A stretch of 48,181 bases of DNA from Haloquadratum sp. (GTDB taxonomy: Archaea; Halobacteriota; Halobacteria; Halobacteriales; Haloferacaceae): contig JAQCNF010000010.1 of the NCBI GenBank assembly GCA_028275165.1, positions 1 to 48,181 on the forward strand. Direction: 5' to 3'. The notes beneath the pieces were generated by a model, which was given only the letters and a program-made list of their open reading frames with translations, did not search any database and was not told the origin of the DNA. Below are positions 26,024-36,425 of the stretch, one piece after another; within the stretch, counting starts at the first letter, position 1, and each line of letters starts with the position of its first letter. The position numbers and the translations under genes were made by a program.

Positions 26024-27865
26024 CTACGTCGGGAAAACCTCGATTTGTGCACGACGGTCAATTGCGTTCTCGAGTTCATCTGCAATCGCGCTTCCTCGTG
26101 AGACTTGAACATCACCACCACGACCAACTGTTGCGGTAAAGAGATATTCGCCGTCTGCTTGTACCTCGACGGTCTCTCCCACATAATCATCGAGTCTGAT
26201 TACGACGTGTCGGGAGGTTACCTCTGGCGTGACTACTTCTCCATCAGAGGTACTCCCTGGAGTCCCAGAGGCTCCTGGGTCAGGATTCTCTGCATGGGTT
26301 CGAACGTCAATATCAATCCCCAATCGGTCTTCAATCTCTGAGATACGACCACCACCCTTGCCAATTACGTATGAGATATCGTCCTCATCAACATATACCA
26401 CAGCTTCACCTTGATTCTTGATGTCAACTGAGACGTGACCACGAGCGATAGAACGAATCTCACGTTCAATTTCTTGTTTTGCAAGGCGATCAACGCCACT
26501 CTCAGCACCCTCGGTGCTCTCTGAAACAGGAACCGTAATCACCTGTCGATTAAACGTATATATTTCATACTCTGCCGTCTGCGTTTCAAAGTCTGTGACC
26601 TGAATGACCGGCCGTGCCAAGTCGTCGGCCGTAAGGCCCTCAGGCACCTTCACTTCGGTTTGGACATTATACACCGTTTCGACATGTCCATCCTCAATGT
26701 ACACAACTGTATCAACGACCTGAGGGATCATACCAAGTTCAACTCGGCCCACGAGCCGCTGGAGAGCATCAATCCCGCGAGTTGCATGTACAACCCCCAC
26801 CATACCAACACCAGCAAGTCGCATATCAGCGAATACGCCGAAGTCCTTGGTTTTCCGCACTTCATCGTATATAGTGTAATCTGGACGAACTAATAGAAGT
26901 GAATCAGCAGTTTTCGCCATATCACCACTTAGAGCCGTATATTGTGTGATATCCGACCCAACATCTAAGTCGCGTGGCTTCTCCATCGTCTTGACCGCAT
27001 AATCGCTCTCAGTCAGAAATTCGGCGACAGCCTGGGCGAACGTTGATTTACCCGCCCCAGGAGATCCAGAGATGAGAATTCCACGTTGTTGCTCTTTCAA
27101 ACGATCTCGTAATTCGCTAGCGAACTCGTACTCGTCTAAGTCTGTCTTGACGATGGGTCTGACAGCTGTAATTTCGATACCATCAGCAAACGGTGGACGA
27201 GCAACTGCAATGCGATAGTCTTGATACTGAATAATTTTCATGCCCGCTTCGGAGAGTTCGATAAATCCATCAGCACTCGTCTGGGCAACCTCTTCGACAT
27301 TATTAGCCCACTCTTGCATCGTCTGCTCATCTGTCGGTTCATTGCGAATGTGCTCGTACCGCATTTCACCGATTGCCCCTCGCTTGGCCTTTGGGACTGT
27401 CTCCGTTTTCAAGTGAACTGACATGGTATCCTCATCAAAAAACTGCTCAATGATGAGTGAGTCTGTGCTTCGCACCTGCGGTTCAATGTACTCCACATCG
27501 ACACCTTTTGCCTTTGCGACCTCCGCCTGAACAACATCGCTCGTGAGAAGCGTCGCTGATTCACTCGCAGCAATATCACGGATCACTGCATCAACGTCAC
27601 CCTCATCGGCTCCGCGTGCTTCACTCGGTGAGGCACGGCGACCAACATACTGCACAGAGAGTGTGCCGGCATCAGCTAGCGCGGTTAACTCTTGTAACTC
27701 AGCTAACCCGTCCCATCCACTCTCGCGTCCATCATTCGCCTGGGATTCGAGCTCGCTGACGACTGCTTCAGGGACAAGCACAGTTGTATCATCGACACTA
27801 TCTACTCGCTCGGACACCCGACCATCAATGACCGCGCTTGTGTCCGGCACTACATTCATATGCAT
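26024..27865 (-). CDS. PIN domain ATPase with KH domain (PINA)
   Basis: A 613-residue three-part protein. Residues 1-130 are a PIN nuclease-like domain with early Asp8 (VVPDTSAVIDGRV) and later acidic residues. A RecA/secretion-ATPase-like core has Walker A GSPGAGKST at 267-275, an acidic box (YTIYDEVRKTKDF) and a VVHATRG motif. A KH-like RNA/DNA-binding domain follows (VIGKGGGRISEIEDRLGIDI, about 505-525) and the C-terminus is a small beta domain. In Sulfolobus the homologue is a hexameric ATPase reported to work with the Hjm/Hel308 helicase and Hjc resolvase, so a role in Holliday-junction processing is likely by homology. MHM at the N-terminus offers two starts. Confidence 0.93.
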   Translation of the reverse strand: MHMNVVPDTSAVIDGRVSERVDSVDDTTVLVPEAVVSELESQANDGRESGWDGLAELQELTALADAGTLSVQYVGRRASPSEARGADEGDVDAVIRDIAASESATLLTSDVVQAEVAKAKGVDVEYIEPQVRSTDSLIIEQFFDEDTMSVHLKTETVPKAKRGAIGEMRYEHIRNEPTDEQTMQEWANNVEEVAQTSADGFIELSEAGMKIIQYQDYRIAVARPPFADGIEITAVRPIVKTDLDEYEFASELRDRLKEQQRGILISGSPGAGKSTFAQAVAEFLTESDYAVKTMEKPRDLDVGSDITQYTALSGDMAKTADSLLLVRPDYTIYDEVRKTKDFGVFADMRLAGVGMVGVVHATRGIDALQRLVGRVELGMIPQVVDTVVYIEDGHVETVYNVQTEVKVPEGLTADDLARPVIQVTDFETQTAEYEIYTFNRQVITVPVSESTEGAESGVDRLAKQEIEREIRSIARGHVSVDIKNQGEAVVYVDEDDISYVIGKGGGRISEIEDRLGIDIDVRTHAENPDPGASGTPGSTSDGEVVTPEVTSRHVVIRLDDYVGETVEVQADGEYLFTATVGRGGDVQVSRGSAIADELENAIDRRAQIEVFPT

Positions 27866-28787
27866 TGTTCAGGCCGGCAAACAGTTAAGCCTACGACTTC
27901 GGTCACTGTCATCTCAAGAGTGTGAACTCCCCCACCTGACTCGCTCACGGCTCTCGCCGTTCGCCCGCTGAGCGCGGGGCTTCCGTGCTCTCGCACTGGA
28001 CCTTTTGCTCCTCCGACAGTGTTTGCAAGTAGCGCGTCCCGATGACGCCCCCCCTGGTGACATCAGTCTCCACAGAGAGTGATTCGGACTGTCCCAGCCA
28101 TCATTCTGACTGCTCGGACGCCACTCCCAGTTGCTTTAGCTACGCTGATGCGTTTCCAACGACGCATTGTGATCACGGTCTGCGGTGACCCTACAACTTG
28201 GACAGGAATGTTCACGCACCCACAACGGCTTCTCTGTCTCAACGCTACAGTCTGCACACTGCTTTGTCGTTCCGTCAAGATCAACGATGATTACATGACA
28301 TCCGTTCTTTTGCCCGTGGCGCTTTCCAGTTGAGATGGCCAACGCTGAGTCTACGCTCTGTAAGCGATTCGAGGACGCTTTCGCTGTTTTTGATGCGTTG
28401 AGCAGACATTTGCAAGCACTTCGAGTATACTTACACTTGCTTCCACTCCTGCCATTCCTGCTTCCAGTCTGGAAGCGTATTTTGCATTGCGGTGTACGAC
28501 GGCTTGTCGTCGTCAGGTGCTGGATGGGACTCTTGAATGAGTGCGTGGTTGTACACTTCTCGGCAGGTTTGGATGTGGTTCCACGCGGTTTCGCCAGTAG
28601 TTGCGTTTTGCGGCCACGGTTCGATACTGGAACGCTTCTTCACTCACTCATTCCTGTGTCGGGCTCGTGTGAGTGTTCTTTTCATGCGTCTGGCGTACGG
28701 CTGTCTTTTCTTTCTTTCCTACTCGCTTGCCTGTGACTCGTTCACCGGAAGCTGAGCCTGCAAGAATTAAATCCATGAGAGTTCGAA
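27866..28787. other. Gap filled by a decayed tnpB element
   Basis: About 920 bases between PINA and the M20 peptidase. Nearly all of it is explained by the minus-strand tnpB remnant described separately. The last 30-40 bases (AAGAATTAAATCC near 28761-28773) look like the promoter of the peptidase gene. Confidence 0.5.
27905..28690 (-). pseudogene. Decayed tnpB (IS1341/IS605 type)
   Basis: Two pieces of one TnpB remain on the minus strand. The N-terminal piece (28643-28431) reads NATTGETAWNHIQTCREVYN and KPSYTAMQN. The C-terminal zinc-finger and RuvC-III piece (about 28342-28136) reads TTKQCADCSVETEKPLWVRE, then HSCPSCRVTADRDHNASLET. The middle, about 250 residues with the first catalytic residues, is missing, and there are stops and frameshifts. 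The 3' part down to about 27905 is GC-rich and has a degenerate hairpin (CCCGCTGAGCGCGGGG, near 27965-27980), resembling the element end. It cannot make an active nuclease. The element type is clear; the exact limits are not. Confidence 0.8.
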
Positions 28788-29891
28788 ATGTCATGTATGA
28801 GTTGTGATGGTGATGTGGTCCAACTCACCCGACGACTGGTGCGACTGCCCAGCGATGAGACATCAACTGCTGTTGGTGATTTGATCGAATCGTGGCTTCG
28901 CGCAGAAACTGATGCATCTGTGAGAAGGGATGCCCATGGGAACATCTTTGCATGGCGAAACAAGGGAGGAGACACCATTGGATTGGTCGGGCATCATGAC
29001 GTCGTCCCCCCAGCACCAAATCAAGTTGAAACCGATGAGGACGGTACTCGCCGATTTATCATCGAGCAGGAGGGGAACCGCCTGTATGGCAGAGGAACTG
29101 CGGATATGAAAGGATCGTTAGCAGCTGCGATGATTGCGTTTCGAGATGCTCAGATCAATCGATCAGCTGTTTTTGTTTCATTTACTGGTGAAGAAGACGG
29201 TGGACTCGGAGCACAAGCAGCGATTGACGATGGATTTGTCCCGGAGGTGGCGATCGTGTGTGAAGGATCGACAAACTACGCAGGAGTTGATCAGACTGAT
29301 GTTGTTATTGCTCATAAAGGTCGACGCGCGTCAACGATTGTCGCACATGGGTCAGCCGCACATGCCAGCGAGCCTGGGTCAGGAGTGAATGCAGTCTACC
29401 GCGGGATAGATGCCATTGAACGTCTTCGTTCACTCGACCCGCCGCAGACCACTGTCGCGGGTATGGAACTCACTGGGAGTGTTGCTGTAACGAAGGTTAC
29501 CGGTGGAGAGACGTGGAATGTGATCCCAGATCGCTGCGTGATAACCGTTGACGAGCGGACGGTACCTGGCGGAAAAATGCCACTTGATCGGTTGAATGAA
29601 GCTACCGGGGTCACGTGGGCCGTTGATCAGGATCTCCCTCCGATGGCCTGTGAAAACCCAAGATTCGCCAGGATAGCCCATGAGGCAGCGACTACTGCGC
29701 AGGATGGAGACACAGAGCTGGTCACGAAGGCTGCCGCAACAGACGCAGGGTGGCTCACACAGGCAGGAACTGATTGTCTCGTCATTGGGGCTTCAGAGCC
29801 TGAAGAAGCACATACGCCTGAAGAAAGTGTCTCGATAACAGCTTTGCATCGGTGCTCTACGATTTATCAATCAGTGCTTGAAGCATGGTAA
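28788..29891 (+). CDS. M20 family metallopeptidase (DapE/ArgE-like deacylase)
   Basis: A 367-residue zinc-dependent amidohydrolase. LVGHHDVVP (residues 66-74) holds the first metal histidine and catalytic aspartate. GRGTADMKGS gives the bridging aspartate and VSFTGEEDGGLG the general-base and metal glutamates. The dimerisation domain follows (HKGRRASTIVAHGSAAHAS). The C-terminal metal histidine is in EEAHTPEESVS. The family removes acyl groups in lysine or arginine synthesis (succinyl-diaminopimelate, acetylornithine or LysW-bound substrates). I cannot choose between these because no pathway gene lies nearby. Confidence 0.9.
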   Translation: MSCMSCDGDVVQLTRRLVRLPSDETSTAVGDLIESWLRAETDASVRRDAHGNIFAWRNKGGDTIGLVGHHDVVPPAPNQVETDEDGTRRFIIEQEGNRLYGRGTADMKGSLAAAMIAFRDAQINRSAVFVSFTGEEDGGLGAQAAIDDGFVPEVAIVCEGSTNYAGVDQTDVVIAHKGRRASTIVAHGSAAHASEPGSGVNAVYRGIDAIERLRSLDPPQTTVAGMELTGSVAVTKVTGGETWNVIPDRCVITVDERTVPGGKMPLDRLNEATGVTWAVDQDLPPMACENPRFARIAHEAATTAQDGDTELVTKAAATDAGWLTQAGTDCLVIGASEPEEAHTPEESVSITALHRCSTIYQSVLEAW

Positions 29892-30077
29892 GTCGTTTTG
29901 ATATGTGGTGATGTGAAACGTTACACCACGATGACTGCAGAAACGGTCTTTCAGTTCTGAAATGTGAGTTGTTGGTAGCCATCACCTGTCGGTCCTCAGA
30001 GACCTGTGACCTCTCAAAATCTGAGCAAATGAGGTCATGGCCGCGGTGTTGATGTACGCAGCGACAGAGTATACAGT

Positions 30078-31601
30078 ATGGAATCGAGTGAAGACCAGAT
30101 TGCGTATACAGAGCTCACGTCTGGGTATGCATCCGTTGCTGCGCTGCGCGATGCAAAGCAGTACTTATCATGGGACCAACAGGTCGTGATGCCAGCTGAA
30201 GGGACCCCCGCTCGCCGCGACCAACTGGCCGCCCTGTCAGCACAGGCACACGCCGAATTAACTAACACACAAATTCAAGAGGCACTTGATCAGCTCTCGT
30301 CGGTTGATCTGGAATCCTCACAAAATGCAGTCGTTCGCGAGGTGGCCCGACAGTATGACCGTGCCGCATCAGTTCCGACGGAGTTGGTCAAAGAAATGGC
30401 TGCAACTGAGGCAGAGGCCCTCTCAGCATGGGAACGCGCCCGAGAGGACGACGACTTCGACATCTTCGCCCCATATCTACAGTCCTTACTGGATCTAAAA
30501 CGAGAGTATGCAAATCATATCGACAGTTCCCGGGACATATACGGTATCTTATTCGAGGAGTTTGAGCCATATTTAGGTCTCGAACGTGCAGATGAGATAT
30601 TGCAGGCAATACGAGAGGCGCTGGTGCCCCTCCTGAGTGCGATCCGGGAATCTTCGGCAGAACTTCAGACTGACGCGCTCTCTCAAGGAGCGCCATACTC
30701 TGCGGCGATACAGGAGGAACTGAGTCAAGACGTCCTCGAAACACTGGGCATGCCACCACACCGAACGCGACTGGATACGGCAACACATCCATTTTCAATA
30801 GGGACGCCGTATGACGCCCGGATCACGACACGATTTGACGAAACGGCTCCACTCAGTGGATTGCTTTCAACAATCCATGAGTTTGGACACGCAACATACA
30901 CGCTGGGACTTCCAGAGGAGAACCAAGGGTCACCCCTTGGCGAGCATCGAGGACTGACAGTGCACGAATCACAGTCAAGATTGTGGGAAAATCATGTTGG
31001 TCGATCCCCTACCTTCTGGGAGGCACTCACTCCAATCATCCAATCACGGTTCTCGGGAGTCGAAGAGGTCACGCCCACTGCTGCGTATGAGGCAGTCAAT
31101 CAGGTATACCCCGATAACCTCATTCGTGTCGAGGCAGACGAGCTTAGCTATCACCTACACATTATTATTCGATACGAAATCGAACGCGACCTGCTGACCG
31201 GTGATCTAGATGTCCGGGAAGTACCAGCCGTGTGGAACGACCGATATCAAGAGTACTTGGGTGTTCAGCCACAGACTGACTCTGAGGGATGTCTCCAGGA
31301 TATCCACTGGAGTCGAGGAAACTTTGGATACTTTCCGACGTATTCACTCGGGTCAGCCCTTGCTGCGCAGATATTTTCCGCCGCTAAGGCATCAATAGAT
31401 TCGCTTGAGGAATCGATTCGATGTCGGGAATACGATGTCTTGCGTGAGTGGCTCCAAACGAACATCCATCAACACGGTTGTCGATACACGACAGAGACTC
31501 TCATTGAGCAGGCAACTGGAGAATCGTTCACGCCTGAGCCATTTATACAGTATCTTGAATCCAAGTATGGAGCACTGTATGATCTACCAGCCTATCCCTA
31601 A
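30078..31601 (+). CDS. Carboxypeptidase Taq (peptidase family M32)
   Basis: A 507-residue, mainly helical zinc carboxypeptidase that trims amino acids from the C-terminus of peptides in the cytoplasm. The zinc site HEFGHATYTLGLP starts at residue 267. The family motif HESQSRLWENHVGRS follows and gives the third ligand. Substrate-site text (YHLHIIIRYEIERDLLTGDL, then GNFGYFPTYSLGSALAAQ) also matches M32. Length equals the family norm. It is a single gene. Confidence 0.95.
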   Translation: MESSEDQIAYTELTSGYASVAALRDAKQYLSWDQQVVMPAEGTPARRDQLAALSAQAHAELTNTQIQEALDQLSSVDLESSQNAVVREVARQYDRAASVPTELVKEMAATEAEALSAWERAREDDDFDIFAPYLQSLLDLKREYANHIDSSRDIYGILFEEFEPYLGLERADEILQAIREALVPLLSAIRESSAELQTDALSQGAPYSAAIQEELSQDVLETLGMPPHRTRLDTATHPFSIGTPYDARITTRFDETAPLSGLLSTIHEFGHATYTLGLPEENQGSPLGEHRGLTVHESQSRLWENHVGRSPTFWEALTPIIQSRFSGVEEVTPTAAYEAVNQVYPDNLIRVEADELSYHLHIIIRYEIERDLLTGDLDVREVPAVWNDRYQEYLGVQPQTDSEGCLQDIHWSRGNFGYFPTYSLGSALAAQIFSAAKASIDSLEESIRCREYDVLREWLQTNIHQHGCRYTTETLIEQATGESFTPEPFIQYLESKYGALYDLPAYP

Positions 31602-31701
31602 TAGACCTGCAAATAGCAGTCAACAACAGACCGGGGCTGGACTCATCGATTTCGCTGACGGCCATGCTTGAGTTGGAGACTCGCTCACCAGCGATACTCG
31701 C

Positions 31702-31723
31702 CACATCAGGGCGACCTGATGTG
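31702..31723. repeat. Perfect 9-bp hairpin with GCGA loop
   Basis: CACATCAGG and CCTGATGTG pair perfectly around GCGA, a GNRA-type tetraloop on the plus strand. It lies 100 bases after the carboxypeptidase stop codon. No T-rich run follows directly, so it is an atypical terminator. Confidence 0.6.
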
Positions 31724-31954
31724 TATTGTCCCCCATGAAAAATCAGAGTCGCTTCCTGTCTGACAACGAATTCGACCAGGCTTCAATCTGAGTCCACCGC
31801 GAGCGTTATTTATCCGGTTCTCAAACCAGCTTCTCGGTGGAATGGGTGGTATGAGACTCACTCCGACTCCGAAGCGTGTTATCCAAATTTTTCAATATAG
31901 AGGCTTTTTATCTGGTGATTTACACAATCGTTTTATCAGAACGCACAGCCGATA

Positions 31955-32019
31955 CCTCAGGACTTGACCCCAAGGCAATGAACGCCTCCCGTGAACTGCC
32001 TCGGGGTCAAGGTCCGAGG
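31955..32019. repeat. Long inverted repeat (23-base arms)
   Basis: Arms 31955-31977 and 31997-32019 pair with about four mismatches or wobbles, with the core TTGACCCC(A/G)AGGCA, around a 19-base loop. It may be the structured end of an insertion element of the IS200/IS605 group or a structured RNA. No transposase frame is attached. Confidence 0.5.
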
Positions 32020-32154
32020 CATTCGGCCTACTCCGCCTGTAGATAACGACGGGTTTCAATTCCAAGCGATCGGCATTGCCCACCTTCTAAACCGATGGGA
32101 TTGTCTGTTTCCCGTTGTAAGAGTTAAATAGTGTCATGGTATAACATGACGTGT

Positions 32155-32337
32155 ATGGCCACAGCACCAAACTCCGATGACGCACTGCTTGATCAGTTCC
32201 TCAAGAACCGCGGTCACGACACGGACTCTCTCGAATGGGAGACATCGTATAATAAGAAACAGTGCCCTGAGTGTAGTGCATTACATCAATCTTCAGCATC
32301 GAAGTGCTCGGTCTGTGGATGGAATCCTGAGCAATAA
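32155..32337 (+). CDS. Small zinc-finger protein (HVO_0416-like)
   Basis: A 60-residue protein starting MATAPNSDDALLDQFLKNRG. A treble-cleft or ribbon-type zinc finger at the C-terminus is formed by CPECSALHQSSASKCSVCGW. It resembles the small haloarchaeal zinc-finger family I recall as HVO_0416. The function is unknown. A TATA-like element lies about 28 bases upstream of this ATG, which favours it over an ATG eight codons earlier. It is followed by the helicase gene on the same strand after 80 bases. Confidence 0.82.
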   Translation: MATAPNSDDALLDQFLKNRGHDTDSLEWETSYNKKQCPECSALHQSSASKCSVCGWNPEQ

Positions 32338-32417
32338 CTTACGTTTAAGCTGCCTTTTTGATCAAGGAGCGAAACAAAGCAGTCAGTTTATGCCACACAA
32401 ACCCCTGTTTTTGTGCA

Positions 32418-34271
32418 ATGAGTAAAACGGATGTCAGTATCACCCGATTATTCGGTGGCCCGGGGAGCGGAAAGACGACTGCGCTACTGGATCGAGTCGA
32501 GGAAATTCTCCAGGATGACGAGGTGAGCATCCGTGATATTTTGATTGTCTCATATACACGTGCGGCTGCGACCGAGGTGCGTGAGCGACTGGCTGAACGG
32601 CTAGACATCTCGCCCCGATCATTGCAGGGAAACGTGGCGACGATGCATGCCAAGGCGTATGAACTGCTTAATCTTTCGCGAAGTGATGTCGTAGGCGAGA
32701 GTGACAAGGAGGCCTTTTGTGAGGAGTACGGTCTTGAGTATGAAGATGAGTATGGAAGTTCTCAACGACGGACCGCACGGTCAACAACTATCGGAAATAA
32801 GATTATAGCGACGAGCCAATGGCTACAGCGTACTCGTTGCGACGTGAGTGACTGGTATGATGTGCCGTTTCAGTGGAATGTCGATGAAGTACGTCTTCCG
32901 CCGAACATTGATCCGCATGCGCAGGAAGGCAACAAGTATACACCGACTTGGCCAGCAGATGACGATCGTATTGATGTTCCTGAGGCAATCCGCGCATGGC
33001 AGGCTTACAAAGGAGAACATAATTTAATCGGATTCGCCGATATGCTCGAGCGAGTCAAGCAGCGTTCACTTGTCCCACACGTTGACTATCTCCTCATCGA
33101 TGAGTTTCAGGATATCACTAAGCTTCAATATGAACTATACGAGGAGTGGAAGCCACATGTTGAACGAGTGTTGATTGCTGGCGATGATGATCAGGTGGTG
33201 TACGCATGGCAAGGCGCGGACCCGAATCTACTCCTTGATGCTGAGCGAAACACTGATGAGATTTTGCCAAACTCGTACCGATTGCCATCTCGTGTTCTGG
33301 ATGTTGTCAATCAAGAGATTTCACACATATCAAAACGGCAACAAAAGGATCTCCGCCCACGAAAGGAAGGTGGAGTCGTCGAGGCAATTCCATCACCATC
33401 GATGCTTGATCTTTCGAGAGAAGTCAAAAATACCGTCGAAGCGACCCCCAATGAGAGTATCATGGTCTTGTTCCGAGCGCGATACCAACTTTTCCAGTTT
33501 ATCGAAGAATTCCTCCCAAACGGCATTCCATTCTCAACGCTCACAGATCAGCGGATGTGGACAGACCGCCTGACTGGCTATGTTCGTGGCATCGAACAGA
33601 TTGAGGCAGATGAATCATTAACTGGACTGCAAGCACGACGGGTTGCAGATATGCTTCAAGACTCTGCATTCGGTTCGAATAACCGTGACGAGCTATTTGA
33701 CGAGATCGACGCAGAGTTAGAGGCAGCTGATCATGATGATTTGACCGAACTCTCTGTTGGACCGTCTGTGATTACTAACCACGCACCCTTTGCTCCCGAT
33801 GGACAGTCCGCCGGTGATATGCTTCGGAAGGTGACATCATTTCAGCGGAAGTCTGTTGAAGCATATTTTGCGAGTAAGTATCAAGAGGTAGAGCCTAGCC
33901 GAGTTCGCGTTGGGACCATTCACTCTGCGAAGGGTCGAGAAGCTGACCACGTCTTTGTTGGAACTGATCTGACTGAAAAGGTGGTTGAGCAAATGGCTGC
34001 CTCAGTCGATGCTGCGGATATTCCAGAGATCGAAGAGTTCAACTCAAGGACAAGTCCAGTTCCGATCCTGACTGACAACGAGCGACGTGTGTTTTATGTT
34101 GGTATGTCACGAGCCCGCGAACGATTAGTGTTATTAGAGAATCTCGTTAGTGGAGCACCGACACTCCCAATAAGCGTACTGCTCCATAATGAGGTCCGCG
34201 ATGATCGTTTGCCGGACCTGATTAAGCAGGCACAGCAAGGCGAAGTGCCAACGCCCAGCCCAGACACATAG
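32418..34271 (+). CDS. UvrD/Rep-like superfamily I DNA helicase
   Basis: A 617-residue ATP-dependent helicase. Motif I is GGPGSGKTT at residues 13-21, motif Ia is VSYTRAAATEVRERL, motif II is LLIDEFQDITKLQ near residue 228, and motif III is IAGDDDQVVYAWQGA. Motif IV includes MVLFRARYQL, motif V VRVGTIHSAKGREADHVFVG and motif VI YVGMSRARERLVLL. All catalytic motifs are present. No nuclease domain is fused. Such archaeal UvrD-like proteins are thought to act in repair or replication restart; the precise job is unknown. The start at MSKTDVS is chosen because the Walker motif follows at the normal distance. Confidence 0.93.
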   Translation: MSKTDVSITRLFGGPGSGKTTALLDRVEEILQDDEVSIRDILIVSYTRAAATEVRERLAERLDISPRSLQGNVATMHAKAYELLNLSRSDVVGESDKEAFCEEYGLEYEDEYGSSQRRTARSTTIGNKIIATSQWLQRTRCDVSDWYDVPFQWNVDEVRLPPNIDPHAQEGNKYTPTWPADDDRIDVPEAIRAWQAYKGEHNLIGFADMLERVKQRSLVPHVDYLLIDEFQDITKLQYELYEEWKPHVERVLIAGDDDQVVYAWQGADPNLLLDAERNTDEILPNSYRLPSRVLDVVNQEISHISKRQQKDLRPRKEGGVVEAIPSPSMLDLSREVKNTVEATPNESIMVLFRARYQLFQFIEEFLPNGIPFSTLTDQRMWTDRLTGYVRGIEQIEADESLTGLQARRVADMLQDSAFGSNNRDELFDEIDAELEAADHDDLTELSVGPSVITNHAPFAPDGQSAGDMLRKVTSFQRKSVEAYFASKYQEVEPSRVRVGTIHSAKGREADHVFVGTDLTEKVVEQMAASVDAADIPEIEEFNSRTSPVPILTDNERRVFYVGMSRARERLVLLENLVSGAPTLPISVLLHNEVRDDRLPDLIKQAQQGEVPTPSPDT

Positions 34272-34494
34272 CGCCTTGCATCCCCCGTCTTCGTGGAATT
34301 ATCGAAGTTTCAAGCCTCAAACCCCGCGGGTGGGGATACGCCCGACAACTCCTCCACTCACCTCGGGAGCACTACTAAATATTCCACTTCCAGTCGTTAC
34401 TTCTTATCTGCAATCTTTCGTCACTGGGTATGAATAAAGCCCGATGCTGGAGACCACTCGCACATATCGAGCGAAAATCGTCAATCATCAACAG

Positions 34495-34526
34495 TTGACA
34501 TCCTCCCCGCCGTAGGCGAGGATTCC
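34495..34526 (-). repeat. Element end, left copy of 32-base inverted repeat
   Basis: The 32 bases begin TTGACATCCTCCCCGCCG and contain a short hairpin around GTA. They match the reverse complement of 36059-36090 at 31 of 32 positions. On the minus strand this is the 3' end of the adjacent tnpB remnant, with the same hairpin plus GGATGTCAA layout as other haloarchaeal tnpB elements. Confidence 0.8.
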
Positions 34527-34529
34527 ACG

Positions 34530-35119
<590 letters not shown>

Positions 35120-35249
35120 GAAACACGAACGAGACAGATACAGTGACCTGCATTCTCAGTCAAATTCGTTCGTGACGGCTCCGCCGTCTCGTGATGCCAA
35201 TGAGCTTCGCTCAGTGAGCACAGCGAGTTCTCGAAGAGCTTGCTGATCG

Positions 35250-36058
35250 TTCACCAGTTGGGACAACCCACGCCAACGCGGAGACGAGGACGCCAACCCA
35301 CCGGGCTACCGCAAACACGGCGACGACCACCCGCGTTCCACCGTGACGTGGAAGCAAAACGGCATTAAACACGACTCCAAACACAACCAAGCCTGAGCAA
35401 AGGTTTCAAGCTGAAGAACCACCGCTCGGATTTCATACTCTGTGAGCACGATGCGCGACCGGACGTGACCGTGGAGAACATCCAGCAGGTTTGAGCCGTC
35501 TGGAACGGCGACCGTTGAGAACTCCGCCTCGTCTGCAAGACGGAGATGCCCGTCGAAGACGCACTGGGCGACAACACGGCGAGCATCGACCTCGGTATCA
35601 AAAACCACCCCTACGACGATGGTGACGCCTAACTGTATCTGGAGAACGTGCTGAAACAAGACAAGCAGTACTTCACTCGTGACGAGTCCAACACAGAGGA
35701 CAAGAACGGTGACTCACGGAACTGGGGCAAGCGTGGGAACAAGAAACTCCACGGATGTGAGTTTGACCGATTCACGAACCTGCTCGAATACAAAGCGGAA
35801 GAAAACGGCACCCCCGTTGACCGAAAGACCGAGCGAAACGTGTGAAGCGTGGGTTGTACGTCTGTGAGCCGTGTGGTGCGACGATGAACGCGGGCGTGGT
35901 GGAGTGAATATTCGCAGACAGATAACTCAGAATCCTCTGACGGAGGATATGAGTCACGGTCGCTTAGCACAGCCACTCGCCTACCTGTTCAACCAAACCT
36001 CCGGGTCGTTCCGCCCGAGGGAACAGGTGGGTTGCGAATCTTCATATCCCAACGCTCG
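35250..36058 (+). pseudogene. tnpB remnant with several stops (plus strand)
   Basis: Pieces of a TnpB are recognisable in order: TPRQRGDEDANPPGYRKHGD and WKQNGIKHDSKHNQ near the 5' side, ARPDVTVENIQQV, a RuvC-I-like IDLGIKN, NWGKRGNKKLHGCEFDRFTN, LLEYKAEENGTPVD, then VNIRRQITQNPLTEDMSHG and GRLAQPLAYLFNQTSGSFRP at the end. Stops and frameshifts separate them, an internal deletion removes the zinc finger region in part, and the first about 70 codons are missing. It is related to, but not identical with, the minus-strand remnant. It ends next to the right inverted repeat. Confidence 0.85.
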
Positions 36059-36090
36059 GGAATCCACGCCTACGGCGGGGAGGATGTCAA
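36059..36090 (+). repeat. Element end, right copy of 32-base inverted repeat
   Basis: The 32 bases end GGGGAGGATGTCAA and contain the hairpin CCACGCC-TAC-GGCGGGG with one mismatch. It is the 3' end of the plus-strand tnpB remnant and mirrors 34495-34526 with a single difference. Confidence 0.8.
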
Positions 36091-36182
36091 GCGTCACTAA
36101 TTGTGACATCTCTGTCGCTCAAGAATCACTGTCCAGCCTCTGCTAACTGGGTGCTCGGTTTCCCAAGCCATGCGTCAGTAAC

Positions 36183-36425
36183 TCATTGATCGTCTTCCTG
36201 AGAGAGAGCACGGTGAGTGAATCGCTCAAGCAGAGTTGTTGGGATATCTCCGGGAGTGACGACGCGCTGAGGGATAATTATCATAAGGGCTGCCACGACA
36301 GTTAGTGTGGTTCCGAGAAAGACCGACCCACTGAGCGCTTGTCGTATCCCAAAGATTGCGACCGGGAGTGCAAATACAAGTGTGGTTGCAAGACTGACCA
36401 TTTGAATGATCCCCAGCGACATCAT
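36183..36425 (-). CDS. Small two-helix membrane protein (DUF7533-like)
   Basis: An 80-residue protein with two hydrophobic segments (about residues 4-26 and 34-53), a conserved IIPQRVVTPGDIP turn and a polar C-terminus. It resembles short haloarchaeal membrane proteins of unknown function that I recall as DUF7533. The start has two adjacent ATG codons (MM). It lies between the insertion-element cluster and riboflavin synthase and reads away from the latter. Confidence 0.65.
   Translation of the reverse strand: MMSLGIIQMVSLATTLVFALPVAIFGIRQALSGSVFLGTTLTVVAALMIIIPQRVVTPGDIPTTLLERFTHRALSQEDDQ

Larger units (their letters stand above)
31602..32154. other. Gap with strong inverted repeats
   Basis: About 550 bases without a gene I can support. 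It contains a perfect hairpin at 31702-31723 and a long inverted repeat at 31955-32019, both listed separately. The second lies in a GC-rich patch that looks foreign to the AT-rich flanks. The right end (GAGTTAAATAG, 32121-32131) is a TATA-like element about 28 bases before the zinc-finger gene. Confidence 0.5.
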
